A stretch of DNA of 42,620 nucleotides from an uncultured Francisellaceae bacterium (GCA_903907935.1 CAIVQA010000078.1:1-42620), one strand, 5' to 3'; counted from the first letter of the stretch, positions 10,401 through 19,968 are shown. A program made the numbers and translations. The notes: generated by a model from the sequence alone, not told the origin.

Positions 10401-13400
10401 ATGTTTCTGGTAATGGCACGCTTGGGGCTACTAATGCTTTGAATACTATAACTAATAATGGTACGTTAATTATGGATAATGGTACTACTGTTAGTGCTAG
10501 TTCTATTGTTTCTAATAATGGTAGTACCACAACAACATCTGGTACTGTTAATGCACCTATTAGTTTTGGATCTGGGATGGCAGCTATAAATATAGGTGGT
10601 GGTACGATCAATGGAATTATTAGTGGGACAGGAAATTCGACTGATGTTGGAATTGTTAATGTATCTGGAACTTTTACTACTAATAAAGCATTAAATAATA
10701 TCACTAATGTTAATGTTGTTAATAATGCCAGTGGGGTTGGCAATTTTACAATTAATAATCCTATAACTGGTATTAACAATACATTTACTACTGAAGCTGG
10801 GACTACAGTTAGTATAAATCAAAGTCAAGGTGGCAGTCTTCTAGGTACTGGCACTATAGTTAATGCTGGAACTATTACGCTAGCTAATTCTGCATCTGGT
10901 TCTCTATCTGGCGCGACAAGTGCTACAGCTAGTAGCATGCCTACTAATGCAGCTATATTAGGAACTAATACTGCTCCAATGGGCAATATTACCAGTACAG
11001 GAGTATTTAATGTTAATTATGGTAGATCTTACGTTGGTACCGTTGATAATGGAGTAGCATCTATTGCAACAAATGCCTTATTTAACGTTGCTGGTGGTCT
11101 TATACAAACAGGTAATGTTAATAATACTTTAGGTACAATTTCGATTTCTAGTGGAGATTTATCGAGTATTAGTGCCAATACAAATACTATAACTAATAAT
11201 TCAGGTCAAACTATAAGTGTTTCTGGAACTGGTTCTATAGGAAATAATAATCAATTTACTGGTATAAATAATGCAGGAATTGTAACAGCAGAAACAGGTG
11301 GCACCATAAATTCATCAATAAATTTAACTTTATCTGGCACCACTCTTAATCCAAAAGATAATGGAATTGTAAATCTAACAGGTGGTGCTATAGTGGGAAA
11401 CATTGTTGGTCCAAGTTCAGCGCCTGGTGGGACAGTTAGTGTTAATAGTAATTTTACCTATACTGGGGCTAATCCATCTATTCAAGATGTAGCTACTATT
11501 CAGGTAACTGGAACTAGTAATTTTGTAATTAACAGTCCTCTTTCAAACGTTGATAAAGCCTTTAATACAAATGTTGGTAGTACTACTACTGTAAATATTT
11601 ACAATGGTTTATCTGGTAATGGCTCTATAAATAATGCAGGAACTTTAACAATAGCTAGTGGATTATCTGGTGATATAATAGGAACCGCAAGTAGTGCTAT
11701 GGGTAATGTTACGAACACCGGGGCATTTAATGCTAATTCTGGTAATGCTTATTTCAGTAATTTTACTAATAGTAGTTCAACAGCAATATTCAATATTGCT
11801 GGCGGAGTTGTAAAAACCAATAACATTAACAATAATGCTGGAGCAATAACTATTTCTATGGGTGATTTATCAAATGTTAGCTCTAGCAACTGTACAATAA
11901 CAAATGCAGCTGGTCAAACTATAACAGTTTCTGGAACTGGCACTATAGGTGCCAACAATGCAGCAAGAGTTGCTACTATAGTTGATAACAATGGTATTTT
12001 TAATGTTAGCGGAGGCAAAGCGCTAATGGCCGGTGGTTTTACTAATAATAATAGTTCTGCTTCATTAAACATTACTGGTGGCATTGTACAAACAGGAAAT
12101 ATTAATAATACTATTGGCAGTATGACTATTTCTAATGGAGATTTATCTAGTGTTAATGCCGCTAGTGTTTTAACTAATGCTGCTGGTCAAACCATAAACA
12201 TTTCTGGAACGGGTACTATAGGTGTTAATAGTATATTAGCTAGTATTAACAATTCCGGGACAGTTAATATTGCTTCTAATAATGTCAATGTTACAAATAT
12301 ATTAAATAACGATACCGGAATCATAAATGTTAATAGTAATGGAGTTATAGCTAATGCTACTACGTTGAGTACAATTGGGGTGGTTAATTTAAATAGTGGC
12401 GGAACAATAAATACCCCTATTACTTTTGGAACTCACAATAGTACTAGTGGTGTTTTAAATTTGTCTGGTGGTCTTATTAATGGCATTGTAGGTGGTGCTC
12501 TTAATTCCCCTGCTAATTCCCCTAATACTGGTATTGGTACTGTTAACGTTACTGCCGATTTTTCTTATAGTGGCATTTATGATCCTATAAGTAATATAGC
12601 AAATATTAATGTAAAATCTGGTAATTTTAGCATTGGTGGATTAATAGAGAATATTAATAATTCTTTTAATATTGAAGAAGGTGCTACAACTACTATAAAT
12701 AACGGCGGTAATATCGCTAATAATAGTTCTAATAATTTGATTTTAACTAATTCTGGTACTTTAACAGTAAATACTGGTGGAACTATAAATGTTCCAGTTG
12801 TTTTTGGTAGTAATGGTGGTATTTTAAATTTAGCTGGTGGTTCGGTAAATGCAGCTGTTGGTGGCAGTTCTAGTTCTGGTCAAGGTGCAGTTAATATAAC
12901 TGGTGGTTTTACTTATAATAATTCTGATCAATATATTAGCAATATAGGTTCTTTTAATGTAAATTCTGGTAATCTTGAGGTTAATTCCCCAATCACTGGG
13001 ATTAATACAGCTTTTACCACAGCAGCAAGTACTACAACCACTATAAATTCCGGAGGATATCTAGCTGGTGATGGAGCAATTACTAATGCTGGCACTATAA
13101 CCGTGGCTGGTGGTACGATAGGTACAGCTAGCACTGTTGGGGGAGTTACGACAATTACCTCAACTGTTGGAGGTATAATTAATAGTGGAAGTTTAGTAAT
13201 AGGTAATAATGTTTATGTTTCAGATAACATTAACAACACTAATGCACTTGCGACAACTGGGGGTAATTCTACCAATGAGGTTGGTGGAATTTATCCTACT
13301 GGTACTACGGTAACTCAAACTACTACGTCTGGTGGTACTATTACGGTAAACAGCGGTGGTAATATTGTTGGTACTGGAGCTCAATTTTTACAAAATCTTG

Positions 13401-16400
13401 GTGTGGTAACGGTTAATTCTGGTGGTACAATTAGTATGCCAATTAATTTTGGACCTATAGATTCTGGAGTTTTGAATTTTTCTGGTGGAGCAGTAACTTC
13501 TAATATAACAGGAGGTGGTAGTACCGCAGCTTCTAGCACTGGAACTATTAATATAAATCAAAATTACACCTACGATTTAACCTGTGGAGTTATTAGTAAT
13601 GTAAATTCTATTAACGTAAATAATACTAGTAATTTTACTGTAAATAATTCTATCGTTGGGATTAACAAAGCCTTTAATACGGCTACCGGTACAACTACTA
13701 CCATAAGTGCTGGTAATCAGTTAATTGGTTCTGGCATTGTAACTAACTCTGGAACTATAAACCTACTTGGAGGAAATATCGGTTCTCCTTCGGTTTTATT
13801 CGATAGTTTAGCAAATAGTGGAACTATCCAGGTTAGTGAAAATAATATTGGAGGAGGCATTTACGTAAATCAATTAAATAATAATTCGGGCGGTACGTTA
13901 ACTGTAAATACTAATGGTATTGTTAATACCGGAGCTACAGGAGTTATTAATCTATCTGGAAGGATGAATACATCTGGCATTATAACTTCACCAATTAATT
14001 TTAATGCTAATAATGCTATATTAAATATTTCTGGTGGAAGCATCACTGGAAGTATTACTGGGTATACTACAGGTGTTACTAGTAGTGGCGGTTCTAACAA
14101 TAACAATAATAATTCTATTAATATAGCTGGACACTTTACAACCAACGGAGTTATTACCAATGTAAATTCTATTAATTTGAATTCTGGTGCTTTTGTAATT
14201 GATAATGCAATAACTGGACTTAGTGATGCTTTTACTACTTTATATGGTACCACCACTATTTTAAATTCTACTGGTAATATTGCAGGCACTGGAGCCATTA
14301 AGAATACTGGAACGACAATAGTGTCTGGTGGTTCTATAGGTACTATTGCTACCGTGAATATACCATTAGGTAACATATATAATAATGGTATATTTATTGT
14401 TCAGAGTGATGCATCAAGCAATCATGGACGAGTGTTGGTTGGATCTATAGTTAATGGTGGCAGCGCTACTGGTAGTGGAACTGCAACTTCTGTTACAAAC
14501 CAATCTACTGTTTATGGTAATATTAATATTAACGTAACACCACTTGCATTAAATATAGATGTAAATAATAGTCCAATAACTAATACAACATTGCCGGCTG
14601 CTCAAACTGTTCCGGAAAATACCAATTTAGTATTTTCTAATGCTCAGCAAAATGCTATTACTATCGCAGGGATGGATAACAATGGAGGAACAATAAATTT
14701 AACAGCAACCAATGGTATATTAACTGTGGCTAACGCAACTGGATTACTTAGCATATCTGGTAATAATAGTAATAACGTATATCTTTCTGGAAGTTTAACT
14801 AATTTGAATAATGCTTTGCAAGGATTAGTTTTTACTCCAAACACTAACTATATAGGTTCAGCAGTGTTGCAAATTGTTACACAAAACAACCAAGTAACGT
14901 CTGCCAACTCTTCAACCACAGGTTCCACCTCAACCCATCCTACTGTCCCATCATCATATCTACCGGTTTTAAATATTACTTCAGGATATATAGAAACAGG
15001 TAGTGTAACTAATACTTTAGGAACCATAAACATTTCTGGTACTGGAGATTTATCAAGTGTTGATTCTACAAATTCTGGTACATTAACAAATGCTGCCAAT
15101 CAAACTATAAATATATCTGATACTGGTACAATAGGCGCTAATCATCCAATAGGAACAGTAGTTAATAGTGGTATTGTTAAAGCTGGCGGTGGCAATATAA
15201 TTGTTGGTACAGTTACTAATAGTGGTACTATTAATGCTAACAGTGGTAATATAACCACTGGAGCTGTTACCAATAATGGTGCATTTAATGCTAATGGTAG
15301 TCCTATAACCATGGGTACTTTTACTAATAATAATGCCAATGCTGCTTTAAATGTTACTAATGGTATTGTACAAACCGGAGATGTAACCAATACTCTAGGT
15401 AGTCTAACCATAGGCAGTACAACTATTCCTAATTCCGGGGATTTATCTAGTGCTAATTCTAACACGCCTAGTAATTTAACAAATGCAGCTAGTCAAACTA
15501 TAAGTGTATTAAATGGTGCTACTATTGGTAATAATGGTATGTTAGGTGATATTACCAACAATGGAATAATCACTAATAATGGCTCAATAAAATGTATAAA
15601 TTTCACCAATAATGCAACAAATTCCACTTTGAATATTAGTTCTGGAAAGCTAATAATTGGTAACAGTTTACAGACTGGAAGCGTAACAAATACTTTAGGA
15701 ACAATAAATATTGCTACTGGAGGTGATATATCTAGTGTTAATGGTACTAGCCCTGGAAATTTAACTAACAACGCTAATCAAAATATAAAGGTATCAAGTG
15801 GTGGGGCAATCGGTAGCAATGCACCACTGAATTCTATAATTAACAATGGTATTATGAAGGTTACGGCTACAATACCTAACGCAATTCGTAGTATAAGTTT
15901 TAGTAATAATGATTTTAGTACAACAACAATAACTAATTCCAGTGCAAATGGAATTAGTTTGGCTGGAGGGACTACTAATTCTGGTCAGTTTACGGTTAAT
16001 AACACTGCAACAATTACTGATGTTCAGTTAGGACCATTTAGTAATAATAATACTGCTGATAATAATTCTGGGGGAGTTTTTACTATTAATGGCCCACTTA
16101 CAGCAATGGGTGGTATTACAAATAGTAATGAATCAACGGTTAATGTTAGTGCAAATTTTGATGTTGGTGCAGGAAATCTTTTTGATAATTTTGGCACAGT
16201 GCAGGTGTTACAACCAGCTGCCATGGTAAATGGTAGCTATACGGTTGAGCCAACTGGTACTCATGTTATGATTATAGATAACAATATCCCAGGAACGTTA
16301 ACCTTAAATAATGGTGCTGTTACATTAAATTCTGGTGCGACTCTAAGTATAGATGCCAGAGATAATACTTTGTTGGGTGATAATCAAATGTTTACGGTTA

Positions 16401-17668
16401 TGGCTGGAAGTAATGCGGCAACTATGAATAATCCAATTAATTTATTAGGTGCAACTGATTTAATATCTTACACTTTAGCATTATCTGGTAATAATATTAT
16501 AATTACCACTCATCGCCAATCAATAGCTGGTATAGTAGAAGCTGCAGGAAATATGACAGTAGTTCCTGTTGCTACGGTATTAGATAGTTTAATTAACAAC
16601 GGAGTTTTTGGTGATTTAAGGACTGCATTGTCAAAATTAGAAGGATTACCATCGCAACAGCAAGTAAGTAATGCGGTAACTCAATTATCTCCAGATCTTA
16701 ATAGTATAGCCGAGACCTGGTCTGTTGTTCCATCTAATGTGTTTGGTGTTATAAGCGAAAGAATGTATTTGCTTGCGCGCGCTGGAATTAATAACATTCA
16801 AACTGGATTTTCGGCAGGTGGAATGCAATCAGCTAATGGTGTATGGATTAAAGGTTTAGGGGGAGTTATTACTCAAAAAGAGCGAAATTCTTTTGTTGGT
16901 TATACTGCCAATACTGCTGGATTAGCATTTGGGATGGATCATCAAATTGGGGATGATGCTTGGTTAGGAGTAGGATTAAGTTCAGTTGGAACCCATGTAA
17001 ACAGTAGAGATTTTCCATCTAAAAAAACTAAGGTTAGTAGTCGTCAGATAACTTTATATGGTAACTTTTCTCCAGAAGATTATTATGTAGATTATTTTGC
17101 AGCAATGGCATTTAATAAATATAAATTAATGCGTAGTGTTCAGTATAATGGATTAAATTATACTGCTACAGCTGATTATAATTCTACGCAACCATCTACA
17201 AAGGTTGCTACAGGATATATATATAGTATTGATGACTTTAAAATTATTCCTAATCTTTCTTTACAATATTCAACGTTAAGTCAAAATATGTACAATGAAG
17301 CCGGTGCTGGTGGACTTAGTTTACAACAAGTAAATAATGCTAAATTAACTCAATTAGAAGGTGGAGTAGGTGTTAAATTTGCTATATTACATAAAGAAGA
17401 CGATGAAAAAACTTATAATCCAGATATTCATTTTATGATGCTACATGATTTTAAAAGTAGCGCCCCAACAACAACTGCACAATTTTTAGGTGGTGGTGGT
17501 GGTTTTACCGTACAAGGAATAATCCCCGATAAAACTACCTATAATGTAGGTGCGGGATTAACTTTTATTCATCAAGACAGGATCCATTTTACTGCAAATT
17601 ATGAATTAAGAATAAAAAATAAATATGTTGGTCATGCTGGTTCTTTAGCGGTTAAATATCAGATATAA
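7493..17668 (+). CDS. Giant autotransporter adhesin with cadherin-like inserts, 3391 aa
   Basis: A paralogue of the preceding gene, with the same N-terminal MPRIIG signal region, a passenger of about 3000 residues, a TQLSPD linker and a C-terminal autotransporter barrel (about 3116-3391, from GVWIKGLGG to SLAVKYQI). The passenger is made mainly of GTITVSGGSIG-like and TNAAGQTITISGTGTIG-like beta-helix repeats. Two regions break the pattern: about 790-907 and about 2350-2475. Both resemble the cadherin-like repeats of large bacterial adhesins (sections such as VTLLATNGTLSF and LVFTPNTNYIGSAVL). The frame is open from TTG 7448, but ATG 7493 is chosen because it has the RBS and matches the paralogue. 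Export by Sec and BAM is expected. Adhesion is inferred, with no enzymatic motif seen. Confidence 0.9.
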   Translation: MPRIIGYFTKFWFNHINLKKILVLFLVVHITITNNSFGTSLQNISSSQVGWVINTGAAEAAALSMTSGTGSGSWTVNSGIVWSVTGYPVISIASTGLFNTNPDDYSTIIYSIYNSGSISRQDSGTVLDMSKANPTVAGVIDIYDFIPNTASGGPGSGTSNGPGTITASSGSSAIDFSAATARLSLWQQNASSAITGNIKGSVGTSAIPSGSYRDIYHIQGGSLKGNITGGNGPDYYIFDGSNVNGVITTSVFGDLVSISGGSVDGSITSNSAATGGNTYNISGSTTVNANITGSKKADTFNITGGTISGNITGNSGSVGNTYNISGGTVNGNITGSTGSTGDSFLITGGTVNGNITGTKATNMLLQNSITTHPVINGNITLSSSVANALAIGYGTNSATFSTGGDISNAQTISVNNNTLGLNSFTINNNVTGVKTVTNNATIVVANGGFLSGVDNTSLLTNNDRVNVTGGSITIGTFTNNNANAVLNITGGTVAALNINNTTGATAGGILISGGDLSGGNISSGSSSSVPISTLTNAAGQTITLSGTGTIGSTKPIGVVTNAGTFNAGGGNVQVGTFNNVANAVLNVSGGILSSTSTNANALTNSGVLNLEKGGTVSAPISFANTGGVINLDGGAITSTVTGFNNNSEIINVLADCDTASSLNKTAKVGNILVNTNNFTINSALSTFNFTTAFNTITTISGGGDLSGGGAISNAGTISVSGGSIGNTSSMGNVINNGTFNVAGTVKVKTFTNDVSESSGAGPLTAINTINMTVNSTGTSAGIIPDTSRQAGVDLPPTETLPSTTTSPSIFINGASTAATGISGISIADPDNNNQSENVTLLATNGTLSFTSTTNLVATANHSKIITIIGKVSDLNNALATLTFTQTTGYYGPANITVMVNDNDVTSSAVSGTTGIGGISSNSGALNITSGSMIVGNVTNNNGGIKVSGGDLSGISVNTTNLTNAVGQTVHVSGNGTLGATNALNTITNNGTLIMDNGTTVSASSIVSNNGSTTTTSGTVNAPISFGSGMAAINIGGGTINGIISGTGNSTDVGIVNVSGTFTTNKALNNITNVNVVNNASGVGNFTINNPITGINNTFTTEAGTTVSINQSQGGSLLGTGTIVNAGTITLANSASGSLSGATSATASSMPTNAAILGTNTAPMGNITSTGVFNVNYGRSYVGTVDNGVASIATNALFNVAGGLIQTGNVNNTLGTISISSGDLSSISANTNTITNNSGQTISVSGTGSIGNNNQFTGINNAGIVTAETGGTINSSINLTLSGTTLNPKDNGIVNLTGGAIVGNIVGPSSAPGGTVSVNSNFTYTGANPSIQDVATIQVTGTSNFVINSPLSNVDKAFNTNVGSTTTVNIYNGLSGNGSINNAGTLTIASGLSGDIIGTASSAMGNVTNTGAFNANSGNAYFSNFTNSSSTAIFNIAGGVVKTNNINNNAGAITISMGDLSNVSSSNCTITNAAGQTITVSGTGTIGANNAARVATIVDNNGIFNVSGGKALMAGGFTNNNSSASLNITGGIVQTGNINNTIGSMTISNGDLSSVNAASVLTNAAGQTINISGTGTIGVNSILASINNSGTVNIASNNVNVTNILNNDTGIINVNSNGVIANATTLSTIGVVNLNSGGTINTPITFGTHNSTSGVLNLSGGLINGIVGGALNSPANSPNTGIGTVNVTADFSYSGIYDPISNIANINVKSGNFSIGGLIENINNSFNIEEGATTTINNGGNIANNSSNNLILTNSGTLTVNTGGTINVPVVFGSNGGILNLAGGSVNAAVGGSSSSGQGAVNITGGFTYNNSDQYISNIGSFNVNSGNLEVNSPITGINTAFTTAASTTTTINSGGYLAGDGAITNAGTITVAGGTIGTASTVGGVTTITSTVGGIINSGSLVIGNNVYVSDNINNTNALATTGGNSTNEVGGIYPTGTTVTQTTTSGGTITVNSGGNIVGTGAQFLQNLGVVTVNSGGTISMPINFGPIDSGVLNFSGGAVTSNITGGGSTAASSTGTININQNYTYDLTCGVISNVNSINVNNTSNFTVNNSIVGINKAFNTATGTTTTISAGNQLIGSGIVTNSGTINLLGGNIGSPSVLFDSLANSGTIQVSENNIGGGIYVNQLNNNSGGTLTVNTNGIVNTGATGVINLSGRMNTSGIITSPINFNANNAILNISGGSITGSITGYTTGVTSSGGSNNNNNNSINIAGHFTTNGVITNVNSINLNSGAFVIDNAITGLSDAFTTLYGTTTILNSTGNIAGTGAIKNTGTTIVSGGSIGTIATVNIPLGNIYNNGIFIVQSDASSNHGRVLVGSIVNGGSATGSGTATSVTNQSTVYGNININVTPLALNIDVNNSPITNTTLPAAQTVPENTNLVFSNAQQNAITIAGMDNNGGTINLTATNGILTVANATGLLSISGNNSNNVYLSGSLTNLNNALQGLVFTPNTNYIGSAVLQIVTQNNQVTSANSSTTGSTSTHPTVPSSYLPVLNITSGYIETGSVTNTLGTINISGTGDLSSVDSTNSGTLTNAANQTINISDTGTIGANHPIGTVVNSGIVKAGGGNIIVGTVTNSGTINANSGNITTGAVTNNGAFNANGSPITMGTFTNNNANAALNVTNGIVQTGDVTNTLGSLTIGSTTIPNSGDLSSANSNTPSNLTNAASQTISVLNGATIGNNGMLGDITNNGIITNNGSIKCINFTNNATNSTLNISSGKLIIGNSLQTGSVTNTLGTINIATGGDISSVNGTSPGNLTNNANQNIKVSSGGAIGSNAPLNSIINNGIMKVTATIPNAIRSISFSNNDFSTTTITNSSANGISLAGGTTNSGQFTVNNTATITDVQLGPFSNNNTADNNSGGVFTINGPLTAMGGITNSNESTVNVSANFDVGAGNLFDNFGTVQVLQPAAMVNGSYTVEPTGTHVMIIDNNIPGTLTLNNGAVTLNSGATLSIDARDNTLLGDNQMFTVMAGSNAATMNNPINLLGATDLISYTLALSGNNIIITTHRQSIAGIVEAAGNMTVVPVATVLDSLINNGVFGDLRTALSKLEGLPSQQQVSNAVTQLSPDLNSIAETWSVVPSNVFGVISERMYLLARAGINNIQTGFSAGGMQSANGVWIKGLGGVITQKERNSFVGYTANTAGLAFGMDHQIGDDAWLGVGLSSVGTHVNSRDFPSKKTKVSSRQITLYGNFSPEDYYVDYFAAMAFNKYKLMRSVQYNGLNYTATADYNSTQPSTKVATGYIYSIDDFKIIPNLSLQYSTLSQNMYNEAGAGGLSLQQVNNAKLTQLEGGVGVKFAILHKEDDEKTYNPDIHFMMLHDFKSSAPTTTAQFLGGGGGFTVQGIIPDKTTYNVGAGLTFIHQDRIHFTANYELRIKNKYVGHAGSLAVKYQI

Positions 17669-17684
17669 TATATATTTTTGATTA

Positions 17685-17879
17685 ATGAGTTTTTGGTACT
17701 CTAAAAAAATAATGAGCGGTGTTTGAGCCCCATGCTGCTGCTGTTAACACTGCTGAGCGCAGGGCAAGTTCAGCGCAAAAAATGTCAGGATAGACATTTT
17801 TGACGCACGCAGTGCGCCCGAAGGGCAAGCGCCAGGATGGCGGCGAGTCAATTATTTTTTTAGAGTACCGAAAACTCAT
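17685..17879. repeat. Long foldback repeat, GTACTC family (copy 2)
   Basis: 29-bp terminal inverted repeats with one mismatch (17685-17713 and 17851-17879). The inside is nearly the same as copy 3 at 19747: GAGCGGTGTTTGAGCCCCATG, the ATGTCAGGATAGACAT stem, and a GC-rich part ending in CAGGATGGCG. It lies between the convergent ends of the second autotransporter and the phosphofructokinase gene, where a bidirectional terminator would be expected. The 65-codon frame inside it is not a credible gene. Confidence 0.8.
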
Positions 17880-17885
17880 GTGCGC

Positions 17886-19163
17886 TCAGTATATAGGCAA
17901 TTTTTTAGGAACCATATTTTTTTGTAATTTTATATATTGAGGGATCCCATCTTTATATGGTGGATAATCTTCACCTTGAATTAATGGTTTTAGGTATTGT
18001 TTGCAAGCTTCGGTGATCCCGAAACCTTCATCATTAATAAAATTTTTTGGTAAAAGTTTTTCTTTATTAGCAACATCATTTAAATTTGCGGTTTTTATTT
18101 CCCAGGTATAAGGTTCATTGTTAGTTCTTACTATAATAGGCATAACAGCATTTTGACCATTAATGGCTAATTCTACAGCTGCTTTACCTAATAAATAAGC
18201 TTGTTCTACATCTACCTTTGAAGCAATATGGCGAGCGGATCTTTGTAGATAATCAGCTACTGCCCAATGATTTTTTAAATTAAGTTCATTTTTTATTAGG
18301 TTGGCTAATAGCGGAGCAACTCCACCTAGTTGACCATGCCCAAATTGATCAGTTATTTTTGGATCTTGAGCGAGATATTGTCCATTATGATTTTTAACCC
18401 CTTCTGATGCTACTATTACACAAAATCCATATTTTTCTACACAAGCTTTTACCTTTGTACAAAATTTTTCTTGGTAAAATGGTACTTCTGGAAATAAAAT
18501 TATATGTGGTGGTTGGGATGGATCGTTAGCGATTATACCGCTAGCAGCTGCTATCCAACCGGCATTTCTACCCATTACCTCTAAAATAAAAACTTTGGTA
18601 GAATTTTTAGCCATGGATACTACATCTAGACTTGCTTCTAGCGTAGAAATTGCAACATATTTAGCAACTGAGCCAAAACCTGGGCAATTATCAGTGAATG
18701 CTAGGTCGTTATCTATAGTTTTAGGGATCCCGATACATGTAATGGGATAACCTAATTGTTTACCAAATAAAGATATTTTATAGGCAGTATCCTGAGAATC
18801 TCCACCGCCATTGTAAAAAAAATATCCTATGTTGTGTGCCTTAAACACTTCTACTAACCGTTGCCATTCTTCAAAATTTTCTTCAAAACTTTTTAATTTA
18901 TAGCGGCAAGATCCAAAGGCCCCAGCAGGGGTATATCTTAGACCATTAATATTGCTAGGGTTTTCTAAAGAAAGATCGATTAAATCTTCTTGCAATATTC
19001 CTATTATACCGTTAAGACTTGCATATATTTTACTAGATGGGGAAAGAACAGAGTTAGACGAATTAGCCAATTTTTGAAAAGTTTCTATAACCCCGCAAGC
19101 AGTAGTATTAATTACGGCTGTTACTCCTCCAGATTGTGCATAAATAGCATTAATATTTTTCAT
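17886..19163 (-). CDS. pfp: Pyrophosphate-dependent 6-phosphofructokinase, 425 aa
   Basis: This cytosolic enzyme interconverts fructose 6-phosphate and fructose 1,6-bisphosphate, most likely with pyrophosphate as phosphoryl donor, in glycolysis. The N-terminal AQSGGVTAVIN loop, GGGDSQDTA (119-127), PKTIDND (147-153, catalytic Asp) and MGRNAGW (197-203) identify the family. The classical ATP-enzyme motif GGDGS is replaced by GGGDS, and the length (425, against about 320 for bacterial ATP-PFK) fits the PPi-type clade. The ATG start gives a normal N terminus, though no RBS is visible. The gene converges on the second autotransporter across a foldback repeat and diverges from a small membrane protein with only 17 bp between start codons. 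Donor specificity is inferred from motifs. Confidence 0.88.
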   Translation of the reverse strand: MKNINAIYAQSGGVTAVINTTACGVIETFQKLANSSNSVLSPSSKIYASLNGIIGILQEDLIDLSLENPSNINGLRYTPAGAFGSCRYKLKSFEENFEEWQRLVEVFKAHNIGYFFYNGGGDSQDTAYKISLFGKQLGYPITCIGIPKTIDNDLAFTDNCPGFGSVAKYVAISTLEASLDVVSMAKNSTKVFILEVMGRNAGWIAAASGIIANDPSQPPHIILFPEVPFYQEKFCTKVKACVEKYGFCVIVASEGVKNHNGQYLAQDPKITDQFGHGQLGGVAPLLANLIKNELNLKNHWAVADYLQRSARHIASKVDVEQAYLLGKAAVELAINGQNAVMPIIVRTNNEPYTWEIKTANLNDVANKEKLLPKNFINDEGFGITEACKQYLKPLIQGEDYPPYKDGIPQYIKLQKNMVPKKLPIY

Positions 19164-19180
19164 AGTTTAATATATAAATT

Positions 19181-19729
19181 ATGTATGAATTAATAAAAAG
19201 TTTTATAAACCTATTTTTACTTAAGACAAAACCAGAAGATATCGTATATTCAAAATTATTGCTAGTCTTTTTAGTGGTTGTGGATTTTATTGTTAATTAT
19301 GTAGCTGATGTAGTTGGCATTAAAGTATTTAATTTAATTAATAATAAACATCTTAAATTTTTAGTTCCAACAGTAGAACAATCAATAATCGTGTTGGCAA
19401 TATTATTTTTAGTATTATGGGGGGTACTCTATAGTACTTTAGCATTTTATAATAAATCAAATAGATTTGTGCAAATTTTAACTAGTTTAACATTAGTTGA
19501 TATTGTACTTAGATTGTTGTTGATTGTTTGGGTGATTATCTTGAAATATTCAGCTTTTTTAGCAACTATCTTGATGGTTCCTCTTGTATATTGGGAATTT
19601 ATACTATATATTTTTATATTTGCTAATGGGTTTAATTTTAACTATTTAAAAGCAGGTGTTTTTTCTTTAACATATATGCTAATACAACATAATTTAGGTG
19701 AATTATTATTTAATTATATCTGTATATAA
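19181..19729 (+). CDS. Multi-pass membrane protein of unknown function, 182 aa
   Basis: I do not recognise the family. The protein is strongly hydrophobic, with about four predicted membrane segments (around residues 25-45, 66-90, 100-122 and 127-150), a short cytoplasmic-looking N terminus (FLLKTKPEDI) and a hydrophobic C terminus. The ATG at 19181 is the first possible start after an in-frame stop at 19169-19171; no Shine-Dalgarno sequence is visible. It sits divergent to the phosphofructokinase gene and about 240 bp upstream of mpl, separated from it by a foldback repeat. Both of its flanks carry almost the same repeat element. Its role is unknown. Confidence 0.75.
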   Translation: MYELIKSFINLFLLKTKPEDIVYSKLLLVFLVVVDFIVNYVADVVGIKVFNLINNKHLKFLVPTVEQSIIVLAILFLVLWGVLYSTLAFYNKSNRFVQILTSLTLVDIVLRLLLIVWVIILKYSAFLATILMVPLVYWEFILYIFIFANGFNFNYLKAGVFSLTYMLIQHNLGELLFNYICI

Positions 19730-19746
19730 AAAGTAACTGCTTGCAC

Positions 19747-19931
19747 ATGAGTTTTCGGTACTCTAAAAAAATAATGAGCGGTGTTTGAGCCCCATGCTGC
19801 TGCTGTTAAGCGTAGGGCGAGTTCAGTGCAAAAAATGTCAGGATAGACATTTTTGACGCACGCAGTGCGCCCGAAGGGTAAGTGCCAGGATGGCGCAAAT
19901 CAATTATTTTTTTAGAGTACCGAAAGCTCGT
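19747..19931. repeat. Long foldback repeat, GTACTC family (copy 3)
   Basis: 29-bp terminal inverted repeats with two mismatches (19747-19775 and 19903-19931). The inside is close to copy 2 (17685-17879), with one deletion of about 7 bp after CTGCTGCTGTTA and a few substitutions. It occupies most of the gap between the membrane protein and mpl. Nothing else is evident in this gap except a stretch TATATAAAAAATAGGA before the mpl start. Confidence 0.8.
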
Positions 19932-19968
19932 TAGTAGAGAGTATATAAAAAATAGGAACTAAAATTTT

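Noticed and set aside
947..16224. Many minus-strand open frames of 60-280 codons opposite the autotransporters
   Set aside because: They mirror the repetitive Asn/Thr/Gly coding sequence (Leu/Pro/Val-rich mirror products), lack RBSs and show no family features.
17682..17879. 65-codon minus-strand frame
   Set aside because: It coincides exactly with foldback repeat copy 2 and includes its inverted ends, so it is not a gene.
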